From an uncultured Peptococcaceae bacterium (GTDB lineage: Bacteria > Bacillota > Peptococcia > Peptococcales > Peptococcaceae): DNA of 64,000 bases. The translations under genes and the position numbers were made by a program. Below, piece after piece: positions 27,792-37,405 of this stretch. The stretch lies in assembly GCA_949743265.1 (NCBI GenBank), contig CATJSX010000033.1, positions 1 through 64,000 on the forward strand. Reading direction: 5' to 3'. Below the pieces are notes generated by a model that saw only the letters and a program-made list of their open reading frames with translations, had not been told where the DNA came from and ran no database searches. Each line of letters begins with the position of its first letter. Position 1 is the first letter of the stretch.

Positions 27792-28459
27792 ATGAAGTTG
27801 CTAATTTGCGATGACGAAGACGATATTTTGATGATGCTGCAACGATTTCTAAGCGCCAAAGGCTATGACCTTCTTTTGGCAAAAAACGGTGAAGAAGCGT
27901 TAAAACAGGCGCAGCACCAGCCCGATCTGATTTTATTAGATATTGCAATGCCGCCACCCGATGGTTTAGAAGTCTGCCGCCGTATTCGACGCTTTCTTGA
28001 TTGTCCCATTTTATTCTTGAGCGCTCGCATCAGCGAAAACGATAAAGTCAAAGGCTTTGCCAGTGGCGGCGACGATTATATTATCAAACCATTTTCTTTA
28101 ATAGAATTGGAGGCTCGCATTGCCGCTCATCTGCGTCGTCAGCACCGCGCACTAGACAGAGGACACATCAAATTCGCCCATGATTTATCTATTGATTATC
28201 AAAGACACGCTGTTTACTACAAAGAAGAAAAAATCAATTTTGCCAAAAAGAATTTGAGATTATTGCCCTTTTATCACAAAATGCTGGTCAAGTTTTTGAT
28301 AAAGAGCGTATTTACGAAGCGATTTGGGGCTATGACAGCGACGGAGACAGTAGTGTCGTTGCTGAACATATTCACCGAATCCGCGCCAAACTCGGCATTA
28401 TTGACAATCACACTTATATTGAAACAATTTGGGGCTGTGGATACAAATGGCTAAAATAA
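27792..28459 (+). pseudogene. OmpR-type response regulator, frameshifted
   Basis: Receiver domain intact: acidic pair in LLICDDEDD, phospho-acceptor Asp in LILLDIAMPPPDG, Ser in LFLSAR and Lys in YIIKPFS. After residue about 150 the open frame turns into nonsense. Re-reading from 28250 in the -1 frame gives a proper OmpR winged helix (EFEIIALLSQN ... EAIWGYD ... RIRAKLG ... TIWGCGYKW) that stops at 28459 and overlaps the histidine kinase start. Adding one A to the five-base run at 28245-28249 restores the protein (about 222 aa). The zero-frame AAA AAG resembles part of a slippery site, but the preceding base is C rather than A, so ribosomal frameshifting is unproven. Start ATG 27792 follows AAAAGGAGTG. 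Confidence 0.8.
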
Positions 28460-29625
28460 AAACATGGTTCAACAATTTGCCACTAAAACAAAGCATTACT
28501 TTATTTATTGTCAGTTTTGCTTTGTTAGCCTTTGCTCTAATGATGCTAACTGCCATACTATGCCAAATAGGAACGGATGCTATCCATCAAAAATATTCTG
28601 CCGCAGCAGAAAGATATTATTTAACTAACACGCAAGGTCAACAGTTGGGCGAAGGCACGCTCATTTATACCTCGCCACTGTCCGTCACCGCCATTGATGA
28701 AAAACGATTGCTAATACTCAATAAATTACCTTTGTTAACAACGCCACTTTACTGCGTGCTGTGCCTACTGGCTGCTACATTTTTCTTTTACCGCAGCAAA
28801 TTAAAAAAACCCCTAGCACAGCTAACGCTAGCGGCAGAAAAAATTGCTAAGCAAGACTTGGATTTTACCATAACTTATGCTGGTCAAGACGAATTAGGGC
28901 AACTGTGCCAATCATTTGAACAAACGCGGATAGCTTTGGCGCAAAGTTATCAAAATCTCTGGCAGCAAATGACGGAACGCCAACAACTAAACAGCGCCTT
29001 GACCCATGATCTGCGCACACCATTGACCATACTAAAAGGCTATCATGAACTTTTAACACTTTCTGGCACTGAGCAAGACGCAGCGGTCATTGTTGACGCT
29101 ATAGGCAGACAAATTCAACGACTGGAACACTATCTGGATACATTTCACCACTTACAACGCTTAGAAGATCGAGAAACGATGCCTCAAACGCTTGACTGTT
29201 TCGTTTTTGCCCAAACCCTTGCGCAAACAGCTACAGTATTTTGCCAAAAGCAGCAAAAACAATTAAAAACGATCTTTCAGCTAAATGTTGACTCATTAAC
29301 AGCTGACGAACTTATGATTCAACAGGTATTTGATAATTTGCTCGCCAACAGCGTCCGCTATGCTCACAGAACTATTACCATCATCGTCAAAACCACAGAA
29401 AATGGTTTAACGCTATCAGTCGCTGATGATGGCGACGGTTTTTCATCAGAAGCATTGAAAAAAGGCTGTTCACCTTACTTTACCGAAGAAAACAACCGCC
29501 AAACTCATTTAGGTTTGGGTCTGTATATTGCTCAATTGCTTTGCCAACGCCATCATGGTACGCTAACGCTTGCCAATCATGAAAAAGGCGCTATTATCAC
29601 CGCTTTTTTTGGTCAATGTCGATAA
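28447..29625 (+). CDS. Sensor histidine kinase
   Basis: 392 aa, two membrane helices (residues about 15-38 and 95-115) with a very short external loop, a HAMP linker, HisKA with the phospho-acceptor in ALTHDLRTPLTILKGY, and an HATPase domain with the N-box QVFDNLLANSVRYA, DDGDGF and LGLGLYIAQ. The start ATG 28447 lies inside the last codons of the response regulator, a translational coupling that supports the corrected frame of that gene. The small loop suggests sensing of membrane stress or a membrane partner rather than a large ligand. Confidence 0.85.
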   Translation: MAKIKTWFNNLPLKQSITLFIVSFALLAFALMMLTAILCQIGTDAIHQKYSAAAERYYLTNTQGQQLGEGTLIYTSPLSVTAIDEKRLLILNKLPLLTTPLYCVLCLLAATFFFYRSKLKKPLAQLTLAAEKIAKQDLDFTITYAGQDELGQLCQSFEQTRIALAQSYQNLWQQMTERQQLNSALTHDLRTPLTILKGYHELLTLSGTEQDAAVIVDAIGRQIQRLEHYLDTFHHLQRLEDRETMPQTLDCFVFAQTLAQTATVFCQKQQKQLKTIFQLNVDSLTADELMIQQVFDNLLANSVRYAHRTITIIVKTTENGLTLSVADDGDGFSSEALKKGCSPYFTEENNRQTHLGLGLYIAQLLCQRHHGTLTLANHEKGAIITAFFGQCR

Positions 29626-29648
29626 AAAGTTGATATTTTTCCTTTATA

Positions 29649-29679
29649 ATCTTCATCAGCACTGGTGAAGATTTTTTTA
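29649..29679 (+). terminator. Terminator after the histidine kinase
   Basis: AATCTTCA and TGAAGATT stem followed by T7, so the next gene is probably expressed separately. Confidence 0.75.
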
Positions 29680-29759
29680 TGCCCAATTTGGTCAATAAAA
29701 ACTATCGCCATGTGCTGAAAAAAATCTGCCGATTTTACATCAGCAAAAGGATCTGAAGT

Positions 29760-30331
29760 ATGATGAAATATTTAGTCCATATCAATCTGTACCAAATTTG
29801 GAGTTATCTCACGTTAATGCTAATCATGCTATTTAGTGGTTTCTTTATTATAGCTACGGTCAATAACCAACAACCCTGCAATCGCAGCCAAACTATTTTA
29901 CCTTTACCCCTTAGTTTAGCCGTTATTTTTTTCACTATCAACGGATTGATTGCTTTGGTTATTTTTGGCTTGGATAGTTTAAATAATTGTACTCGCTTTA
30001 TTTTTGATAATCAGCTAATTGCTCTTCATTTAGGCTATATCTGCTGGCTGTTCATGCAAATTTTTTTGATATGTTCCGCTTTACTATGCATTGGTACGTT
30101 ATCATTTTGTTTTTTCACGCTTTGTCCTTGGCAACCAACTATTTTAGCAGCCATATGGCTATTTTACGAAAATACTATTCATGGTTCATCTATCAAATTC
30201 AGTTGCTTTCTATCAATGCCATCAGCCATTTTTCTAGTATTATCCTTCACTCGATCTTGATTGTGCCTATCATATTTGTCACGATTTGCAGCAGTACCTT
30301 TTTCTATTGTAAACATTATAAATTTCGCTAA
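29760..30331 (+). pseudogene. Small polytopic membrane protein, frameshifted
   Basis: The first frame encodes 166 aa with about four hydrophobic segments (29760-30260). Near the end the -1 frame continues as a further membrane helix (ILIVPIIFVTICSSTFFYC) and stops at 30331. Adding one T to the five-base run at 30229-30233 joins them into about 190 aa. Size and position after a two-component system recall the permease half of peptide-antibiotic resistance transporters, but no ATPase gene is adjacent and I cannot name the family. AAGG precedes the start. Confidence 0.55.
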
Positions 30332-30383
30332 AACAGCAAAGAGACGCGCGATTTTTATCTACGCGCATCTCTTTGCTGTTTAT
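30331..30383. terminator. Terminator after the membrane protein
   Basis: Long stem AAACAGCAAAGAGA...TCTCTTTGCTGTTT starting at the corrected stop codon, which supports that frame. The remaining stretch to 30658 has no visible gene. Confidence 0.75.
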
Positions 30384-30658
30384 TTTTTAAACCAAATTAT
30401 CCAATTTTGATCATTGCAGCAAGCGCTACTATTTCAGTCAATGATTTTTTTGATCATGTCCCACGCTACAAAAATTTTTCCCAACAACGCTAATCTTCAG
30501 CGCCACAATTTTTTCTAAAATAATCATTGGCCTTCAGAATCTTTTTACCAAAATCCGCTGGATAAAGACTAGCGTCGCTAATAAAAAATATGATATACTG
30601 TATTCATCTGATACTTTTCGTGCAAACTATGTGGCTTACTAAAAAGGGGAGAAAAATT

Positions 30659-31966
30659 TTGAACAAACGCATACAAGCTCAGCGAGAATTTTTTGAATCA
30701 GGACGTACTCGTCCCGTCAAATGGCGTTTGGAACAACTAAACTATTTAAAAAACGCCGTCAAGCAGTACGAACAAGATCTCTTAAACGCTGTTGAAGCCG
30801 ATCTGGGAAAAGGCGCTTTCGAAGAATTTGCCGCCAAAATGAAATTATTTTACGAAGAAATCAACTATTGCAGCAAACATTTAGAGGAATGGACAAAACC
30901 AGAAAAAATCAAAACTAATGCTAGCCAAGGCTCAGGTAAATGTTTTCTCACTTATGAACCAAGAGGTGTTGTACTAATCGTCGCTTCTTGGACATATCCG
31001 GCGCATTTGGTGCTGACATCAATGGTTTCAGCAATTTGTGCTGGCAATTGTGTCGCTTTGAAAACTTCTGACTATCTGATTCATATTTCTCAAACCATCA
31101 AAGAAATGATTCGCGAATGCTTTCCCTCGGAATTTTTGGACGTTTATTCCGGCGGAGCTGAGGTCACTCAAGCGCTAATCAATACCAATTTGGATTATAT
31201 CTTGTTTAGTGGCAGCGCTAGTGAAGGCAAAGACATTATGCGTCTGGCCAGTGAACATCTCATTCCATTAACTTTAGAATTAAGCGGCAAAAACCCTTGC
31301 ATTATAGACCGCAGCGCTAATTTGCCATTGACCGCCAAACGTATCATGTGGGGCAAATTATTAAGCTGTGGGCAAACCTGTGTAGCGCCAGATTATGTTT
31401 TGGTTCACACCGATGTCAAAAAAGAACTTGCCAAAGAATTGATCAAAACTTGTGATGAACTATTCCCAAAAGGAGCACTGACTAATCCCAATTATGGTAA
31501 AATCATCAATGATCAACATTTTGACCGTTTAGTTTCTATGCTAGATATGGGCAAAATCATTTATGGTGGTCAATATAATAAAGAAACTTTAAAAATAGCA
31601 CCTACCATTATTGATCAGGCTCGTTTGGATAGTCCGTTAATGAAAGAAGAAATTTTCGGTCCTTTACTGCCACTATTCAATTTTGAATCCCTCGATGACG
31701 TGTTCGCTTTAATTCGCCGACGCCATAGACCGCTGGCACTATATATTTTTTCAGAAGACGAAAAAATCCAGCAAAAAATCATGAACAATGTTGCTTATGG
31801 CGGCGGATGTATCAACGATACTATTTTACATGTCACTAATCCTAAAATGCCTTTCAGTAGTAACAATATGGGCGGCTATCATGGAAAAGCTGGTTTCAAT
31901 ACTTTTTCGCACCAAAAAAGTATTTTAAAACAATCAGCAACAAAATCATCAACTTTATGGGGATAA
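30659..31966 (+). CDS. Class 3-type aldehyde dehydrogenase
   Basis: 435 aa NAD(P)-dependent aldehyde dehydrogenase, closest in layout to the short ALDH3 group. Catalytic Cys in KLLSCGQTCVAPDYVLV, general base Glu in LTLELSGKNP, nucleotide-binding region around LFSGSASEGKDIM, and EEIFGPLLPL. The C-terminal FSSNNMGGYHGKAGFNTFSHQKS matches the family end. The start is a TTG at 30659, 7 nt after AAGGGGAG; the frame is open upstream without a ribosome site. Substrate not predictable; ALDH3 enzymes act on medium- to long-chain or aromatic aldehydes. Confidence 0.85.
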   Translation: MNKRIQAQREFFESGRTRPVKWRLEQLNYLKNAVKQYEQDLLNAVEADLGKGAFEEFAAKMKLFYEEINYCSKHLEEWTKPEKIKTNASQGSGKCFLTYEPRGVVLIVASWTYPAHLVLTSMVSAICAGNCVALKTSDYLIHISQTIKEMIRECFPSEFLDVYSGGAEVTQALINTNLDYILFSGSASEGKDIMRLASEHLIPLTLELSGKNPCIIDRSANLPLTAKRIMWGKLLSCGQTCVAPDYVLVHTDVKKELAKELIKTCDELFPKGALTNPNYGKIINDQHFDRLVSMLDMGKIIYGGQYNKETLKIAPTIIDQARLDSPLMKEEIFGPLLPLFNFESLDDVFALIRRRHRPLALYIFSEDEKIQQKIMNNVAYGGGCINDTILHVTNPKMPFSSNNMGGYHGKAGFNTFSHQKSILKQSATKSSTLWG

Positions 31967-32014
31967 ATCACTTAATATCACAATCCCATTCCCCAAAATT
32001 CAATAGAACACAAT

Positions 32015-32151
32015 TTATCCACAGAAATATCCACAAAACACACATTTTATACACAAATAAAACAGGCGCAAATTATCTTTTTTTGTCGAGACTGGGGATA
32101 ATTATTAACATCTGTGGATAACTTATGCACAAAACTCATATCTTTTCCACA
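32015..32151. promoter_or_regulatory. Cluster of DnaA boxes
   Basis: Four exact matches to TTATNCACA: TTATCCACA 32015-32023 (+), TTATACACA 32047-32055 (+), TTATCCACA 32113-32121 (-) and TTATGCACA 32123-32131 (+). Near matches: ATATCCACA 32027, TTATCCCCA 32093 (-), TTTTCCACA 32143. All lie in 137 bp between genes. It is likely a DnaA-titrating or DnaA-regulated site; an origin function is less likely given gyrBA at the right edge. Confidence 0.75.
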
Positions 32152-32153
32152 TA

Positions 32154-32203
32154 AAAAGCGGCCCTTGCTGTGATTATTTTGTCACAGCAAGGGCCGCTTT
32201 TTA
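32154..32203. terminator. Strong bidirectional terminator beside the DnaA boxes
   Basis: Perfect 21-bp stem (AAAAAGCGGCCCTTGCTGTGA with its complement), 7-nt loop, A- and T-runs on the two sides. Confidence 0.85.
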
Positions 32204-32288
32204 TCTTTTAAGAACGCACAAACTAGCAAACAAATTTTCTAACGCAATTAAATACACAAAACTAAGCAATAACCCTGCTGAAAATAAT

Positions 32289-32340
32289 AAACAGTTTAAA
32301 TTTGTATAGAATAAATTTTTTTAACAAATTCAAACTGTTT
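32289..32340. promoter_or_regulatory. Long inverted repeat upstream of T3
   Basis: Arms AAACAGTTTAAATTTGT (32289-32305) and ACAAATTCAAACTGTTT (32324-32340) pair at 16 of 17 positions, 18-nt loop. There is no T-run after it. It is a candidate operator or leader structure for the T3-PDE3 operon. Confidence 0.5.
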
Positions 32341-32454
32341 GCTATCTGTACCACCATCCATTAGAATAACTATAGAAGATATTTTTAGTACTAATTAAAC
32401 TCTTCCAAAAACATTGTATTATCATGCAATCCTAAATCAACAGAGGTGATATTT

Positions 32455-33903
32455 ATGGAAAAATCTACTCAGAAAAAAGATTTAACGCTTCTTCATATGA
32501 TTATTATAATTTTATTGATGTTCGGGTTTGGCTATTTACCAACCGTTGGTACTATTACCACCGTAGGAATGAAAACATTAGGAATATTCATCGGCTTATT
32601 ATACGGTTGGTCAACAATCGGCATGCTTTGGCCCAGCATACTAGGTATTTTTGCTTTTGGATTTTCAGGACATGGTACAGTAAAAGAAATGTTAGCAATG
32701 GCTTTTAGTAATGATATCTTCATTTTCTTGATATTCATCTTAGTAATTTTAGAAATGTTGACAGACAGCGGTGCAGTAAATGTAATTGTTAATTTCTTTT
32801 TAACAAGAAAGTCATTGGAAGGGCACCCTTGGATTTTTTCTTTCATTTTTTTACTGTCTTCTGGATTATTGTGCATCTTTGGTCAAGCTTTTGCAGGTAT
32901 CTTATTATGCTGGAGTATGATTGAAACACTATCACAAAAAGTTGGCTATAAACCTTATGATAAATATCCAACCATGATGCTTATTGGCGTTATTATTAGC
33001 GCATCTGCGGTCCAATTGATGGTCCCATTTAAAGGTATTTGTTTGGTCATTTTAGGCACATATGCCACCATGACGGGGAACGCTATCAGCTATCTGTCTT
33101 ATATGGCTGTTATGATTCCTGCTGGTTTAGCTTTTTTAGCACTATACCTTACATTTTTTAAAATGATTTTCAAACCTGATATGAAGCCTTTGGAAACTGT
33201 AAAGGTCAGCGAGATTTTAGGCACCACACCACCCGTTACAAAGCGTCAAAAAGCAACCTTATTGGCCTTTGGTTTCTTTTTAGCAACGTTACTAATTCCT
33301 GGTTGTTTGCCAGCAACTTCTCCTATTGTTACTTTAACTAATACTTTAGGTAGCTCTGGACTAACTGCCTTTAGTGTAATTCTATTTATGATGATAAAAA
33401 TAGACGGGGAGCCGTTACTTGATTTTAGCAAACAAGCTCGTCATCTTAATTGGTCTGTTACATTTATGGTTGGCGTTTTGATGATGATGACATCGCTTAT
33501 ATTAGCAGAAAGTACAGGGATTCGTGAAACTGTTATTACGCTATTGAGTCCAGTATTAGCAGGGTATTCTGGTTTTGTATTATTAGTTGTTGTATTTATG
33601 ATTTCTATTGTTTTAACTAATTTTATGAACAACATGGTCGTTGGTGTTATTATGACTTCTATTCTATTAGCATTGAGCAGTACGCTAGAAGTAAATACGG
33701 CGGTTGGCGTTTTAATGATTATTACTGCCTCAAATGCAGCCTTTTTAACCCCAGCAGCAGCACCAACAGTAGCAATGCTTTTCGCTAAAAAAGATTGGTT
33801 AAAAGGAAAAGATGTTTTTCGCATAGGTTTTATGAATGTTTCAATTATCATATTGATCGGCTTAACGATCATAGTAGGTCTTGGCAGTATTATTTTAACA
33901 TAA
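32455..33903 (+). CDS. SLC13/DASS-like anion carrier, T3
   Basis: 482 aa polytopic carrier related to T1, T2, T4 and T5. It has the N-terminal TVGMKTLGIFIGLLYGWST signature and, in the second half, a TNFMNNMVVGVIM segment corresponding to the SNNA substrate loop. Start ATG 32455 follows GAGGTG. It is only 28 nt upstream of PDE3, so the two are surely co-transcribed; this is the tightest transporter-enzyme pair in the window. Confidence 0.85.
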   Translation: MEKSTQKKDLTLLHMIIIILLMFGFGYLPTVGTITTVGMKTLGIFIGLLYGWSTIGMLWPSILGIFAFGFSGHGTVKEMLAMAFSNDIFIFLIFILVILEMLTDSGAVNVIVNFFLTRKSLEGHPWIFSFIFLLSSGLLCIFGQAFAGILLCWSMIETLSQKVGYKPYDKYPTMMLIGVIISASAVQLMVPFKGICLVILGTYATMTGNAISYLSYMAVMIPAGLAFLALYLTFFKMIFKPDMKPLETVKVSEILGTTPPVTKRQKATLLAFGFFLATLLIPGCLPATSPIVTLTNTLGSSGLTAFSVILFMMIKIDGEPLLDFSKQARHLNWSVTFMVGVLMMMTSLILAESTGIRETVITLLSPVLAGYSGFVLLVVVFMISIVLTNFMNNMVVGVIMTSILLALSSTLEVNTAVGVLMIITASNAAFLTPAAAPTVAMLFAKKDWLKGKDVFRIGFMNVSIIILIGLTIIVGLGSIILT

Positions 33904-33931
33904 ATTATCTCATGTTTAGGAGGAATGCTTT

Positions 33932-35920
33932 ATGACAAAAGCAAAAAGAGTAATGGTATTAGGTTTTGATGGAGGGGATCCCGTTTTTGCAGAAAAACTC
34001 ATCGCCGAAGGAAAACTACCTAACTTCAAAAAAGTAAAAGAAATGGGCGTTACCACAAAAATGAAAGGTATGATTGGAGCGTTACCAACTATAACACCAC
34101 CTTGCTGGGCAACTTTGGCAACTGGTGCTTGGCCGGGTACTCACGGTATTACTTGTTTCTGGAATCATACCATCGGAAAAAGTTTTGATGAATTGGATAT
34201 GGGCTGGAACTCACAACAATGTGAAGCAGAGTTTATTTGGGATGCTTTTTCTAAAGCGGGCAAAAAAACGATTTTGTTCAACTACCCAACATCTTTTCCG
34301 CCAACCACTTATGAAAATGTTTATCAAGTAGATGGCACATCTGCTCAACCATATAATCAAAATTTCCCTGATTACGATAAATATATTAAAGCAAACGAAA
34401 GTTATCAGGAAATTGTCTCCAAATTCCATAATCCTAATGATACAGGCGCTGGTTGTGTCATGACTGAAGAAGTGGAACATAAAAAATTTGAAATCGTAGA
34501 AAATGATCATGAAAGATCATTCACAGATTTATTTGCAGGTGGCGCTGTAAACGAAGGAAGCACTGTAGCCAATGAAGCAGAATGGTTATCTCTAATCGAC
34601 GATACTGAAACACCAATCAAACCAGCAAAAGGTTGGAATGATGTTCCCGAAGGAACCAAAGAATTTTCTATCCCATTTGCCGGAGGATTATTAAGAAGAA
34701 TTGCTTTATTAATCCCTGATGCTGATGGAAAATATAGAAAAGTAAAATTGTATAAGAAGAAAAATGGTGACTTTTTAGGCGAAGCAACTATAGGACAAAA
34801 TTTCAGCGAATGGATTTATGACACGACTTATGATCAAAGAAATGCAGAAGTTGAAGTTGCCTATAAAATGAAATTATATGAATTAGAAGAAGATGGTAGC
34901 AATGCCGTTCTTTATATTACAAAATCTTGTCAGTTAAAGTGCAATCCAAAATATTTCGTACCACAATCATTAGGACAAGAATTATTAGATAAGATCGGGC
35001 CTATTGTTGCTGGCTCTGATATTGGTCGTCCACATGCTGAAGTCGGTTGCGATGCTTGGCATGAACACTACAAATGGTGTGCTGATGCTATTAACTATTT
35101 ACTTGACAATAAAGAATGGGATTTATTCTACAGCCATTTACATTCTCTCGATGTTGCTAATCATAATATGATTACAGATATCGTACCCGGTAGCCCAAGA
35201 TATGAAAAGTTCTATAACTTAATGGTGCAATATTATATCAATGCTGATGAAGTCGTAGGAAAATTATTAAGACACTTAGATGATGGCGAAACAGCCTTAT
35301 TTATTGTATCCGACCATGCAGGCGTTCCACGTCATCCGGGATACAAATGGCCTATGTTAGGTGATCCGTGGGGAATTGTTACCGACTTTATGAAAGATTT
35401 AGGCTATGTAAAAACATATAAAGATGAAAACGGACATTCTCAAATTGATTGGAGTCAAACCAAAGCAGTTTGTCAAAGAACAGGCTATATTTATGTTAAC
35501 TTAAAAGGTCGCGATCCATATGGTATTGTAGAACCGGAAGAATATGAAGATTTGTGCCGTCAAATTCAAGACGATTTCTATAATTACCGTGATCCTGAAA
35601 CAGGAGAACGTGTCATTGAAATGATTGTTGGTCATGATGGCATGGAAGCGCTAGGTTTATATGGCGATCATGTCGGTGATCTCTACTATGTATTCACACC
35701 TAATTACTGCCGTGACCATGGAAACTCCTTCAGTAACTTGGAACACTACGGTTTCTCTATGAAGTGTTTATTCTTTGCTGCTGGTGCAGGAATCAAAAAG
35801 AATACCGTTATGGAACGTCGTGTTCGCCAAGTCGATATTGTTCCAACCATTTGTGAAATGACAGATAGTCCTGTGCCTAACAAATGTGAAGGTGGCATTA
35901 TTTATCAATTATTTGAATAA
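33932..35920 (+). CDS. Alkaline-phosphatase-superfamily phosphodiesterase, paralogue 3 (PDE3)
   Basis: 662 aa. Catalytic set: Asp13 (LGFDGGDP; others have DGMD/DGLD), Thr55 (TITPPCW), D-x-x-x-H in HSLDVANH, Asp-His in VSDHAGV (others SDHG/SDHA-Q) and His in CRDHGNS. The lid segment LGDPWGIV is present. Around the C-terminal motif it reads NSFSNLEHYG rather than DSLST...G, and it is the most divergent copy after PDE1. No signal peptide. AGGAGG precedes the ATG. Forms an operon with T3; LysR2 follows after a terminator. Confidence 0.85.
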   Translation: MTKAKRVMVLGFDGGDPVFAEKLIAEGKLPNFKKVKEMGVTTKMKGMIGALPTITPPCWATLATGAWPGTHGITCFWNHTIGKSFDELDMGWNSQQCEAEFIWDAFSKAGKKTILFNYPTSFPPTTYENVYQVDGTSAQPYNQNFPDYDKYIKANESYQEIVSKFHNPNDTGAGCVMTEEVEHKKFEIVENDHERSFTDLFAGGAVNEGSTVANEAEWLSLIDDTETPIKPAKGWNDVPEGTKEFSIPFAGGLLRRIALLIPDADGKYRKVKLYKKKNGDFLGEATIGQNFSEWIYDTTYDQRNAEVEVAYKMKLYELEEDGSNAVLYITKSCQLKCNPKYFVPQSLGQELLDKIGPIVAGSDIGRPHAEVGCDAWHEHYKWCADAINYLLDNKEWDLFYSHLHSLDVANHNMITDIVPGSPRYEKFYNLMVQYYINADEVVGKLLRHLDDGETALFIVSDHAGVPRHPGYKWPMLGDPWGIVTDFMKDLGYVKTYKDENGHSQIDWSQTKAVCQRTGYIYVNLKGRDPYGIVEPEEYEDLCRQIQDDFYNYRDPETGERVIEMIVGHDGMEALGLYGDHVGDLYYVFTPNYCRDHGNSFSNLEHYGFSMKCLFFAAGAGIKKNTVMERRVRQVDIVPTICEMTDSPVPNKCEGGIIYQLFE

Positions 35921-35999
35921 AATTGATAGATATTCCTCAAATATTATTATGTAGGCATATTTCAAAATCCAATAACTAACTGAAAATAAAACATCTAAA

Positions 36000-36039
36000 A
36001 AAGAACACCATGCAGTTATTTTTCTGCATGGTGTTCTTT
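36000..36039. terminator. Terminator after PDE3
   Basis: Fifteen-base stem AAGAACACCATGCAG with its complement between PDE3 and LysR2. Confidence 0.75.
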
Positions 36040-36255
36040 GCTATTTCAAGGTTAATAGATAGATTATTTTCCATAGATGTTGTGAATTCCATCTATTTCA
36101 AATAAAATTTCCAAAAAATAAAAAAAACGCAAATACATATTAATGAAAAATATGGTATAATAATATTAATTATAAAATAGTAAAAATCTAATTAAACCTA
36201 CTATACCTTATCGACATAGAATTTTCAACTTATCACCCTTTGAGGAGATGATCAT

Positions 36256-37227
36256 TTGCGTATCGAACAGCTATGGTATTTTAAAGAAGTAGTAGAATCA
36301 AAGTCAATCTCAAAAGCCGCGAATAAAATATTCATTACCCAACAAGCGCTTAGTCAAGCCTTATACAATTTAGAAACAGAAATAGGCGTTCAACTCTTTA
36401 TTCGTACACCTAAAGGAATCGAAGTAACTCAAAAAGGACTTATCTTTTATGAAGCTACATTGAAAGTACTTCAAAATTTTGGAGATTTAAAAACCATTTG
36501 CTGGAAAATGGAAAACGACACTACTTATGAAAAAACACCTATTATAACAGGTTCTCTTAACGTATATTGTTCTTCTATGATTTTAGATCATTTTGTTGCA
36601 CCTGTCGTTTTTCACTGCAATATGCTTTATCCAAAAGCAGAAATCAATTTAATAGAAAAAAATATTAATGCTGACATATTAACAGAAATATGCCAAACCA
36701 ATAGCATCGGCATTTTTTGTTATATTACAGGAGAATATACCAAAAATGTTAATAGCGACAGCGAAAAAAATATTTGGTATGAAAGATTATTTTTAGACGA
36801 TTTATGTATCGGTGTATCACTTCAATCATCACTAAGCAAAAAGAAACACATTAGCAACGAGGAATTTTTTCAATATCCTTTAGCAATAAGCGCTAACAAT
36901 TTATTTACTATTAACCAATTGCATCGAAAATCTCAACTACATGATGATTCCTCATCAATCAAAATCCGGTTAATGACGACAAAATGGCAAGCAGTCATCC
37001 AACTTGTCAGCGAAAATCAAGCTATAACCGTACTTCCGCGACAGTTGCTCAATCTTGAAGAAAGGATGAATAAAAAAGGAATCATTTTAATTCCTTTCAA
37101 AGAAAAATATCAATTAGCTTGCAGTATTATCAAAACACAAAACAACATTAACCCTTTAGAAAACATTTTCATTCAGGAAATCCGACGAAATTTTAATAGA
37201 ACTAATCTTATTTCAAATCATGATTGA
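36256..37227 (+). CDS. LysR-family regulator, LysR2
   Basis: 323 aa, N-terminal helix-turn-helix (ISKAANKIFITQQALSQALYNLE) and a LysR effector domain. It begins with TTG at 36256 after GAGGAGATG; the TTGCGTATCGAACAG start matches the usual M-R-I-E-Q opening of LysR proteins. Located downstream of and co-directional with T3-PDE3, the likely target. A TATAAT at 36155-36160 has no good -35. Confidence 0.85.
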   Translation: MRIEQLWYFKEVVESKSISKAANKIFITQQALSQALYNLETEIGVQLFIRTPKGIEVTQKGLIFYEATLKVLQNFGDLKTICWKMENDTTYEKTPIITGSLNVYCSSMILDHFVAPVVFHCNMLYPKAEINLIEKNINADILTEICQTNSIGIFCYITGEYTKNVNSDSEKNIWYERLFLDDLCIGVSLQSSLSKKKHISNEEFFQYPLAISANNLFTINQLHRKSQLHDDSSSIKIRLMTTKWQAVIQLVSENQAITVLPRQLLNLEERMNKKGIILIPFKEKYQLACSIIKTQNNINPLENIFIQEIRRNFNRTNLISNHD

Positions 37228-37405
37228 AGGTAATTCATATTATACGATACAAACATTCAAAAAAAATACATAAATTATCATCATATCATCTGATACGCAG
37301 ATAGGCACAACAAAGAAAAACAAAAAATAAAATTAAACAGTGCATTTTTTTACCAAATATGCGATAATATAAAAGACAGTACAGTTATTAAGGAGGTTAT
37401 TAGCA

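Noticed and set aside
32015-32151. DnaA-box cluster as the chromosomal origin
   Set aside because: gyrB-gyrA reading leftwards at the right edge, and the leftward bias of core genes, place dnaA and oriC beyond 64 kb; no dnaA or dnaN is adjacent to the cluster.
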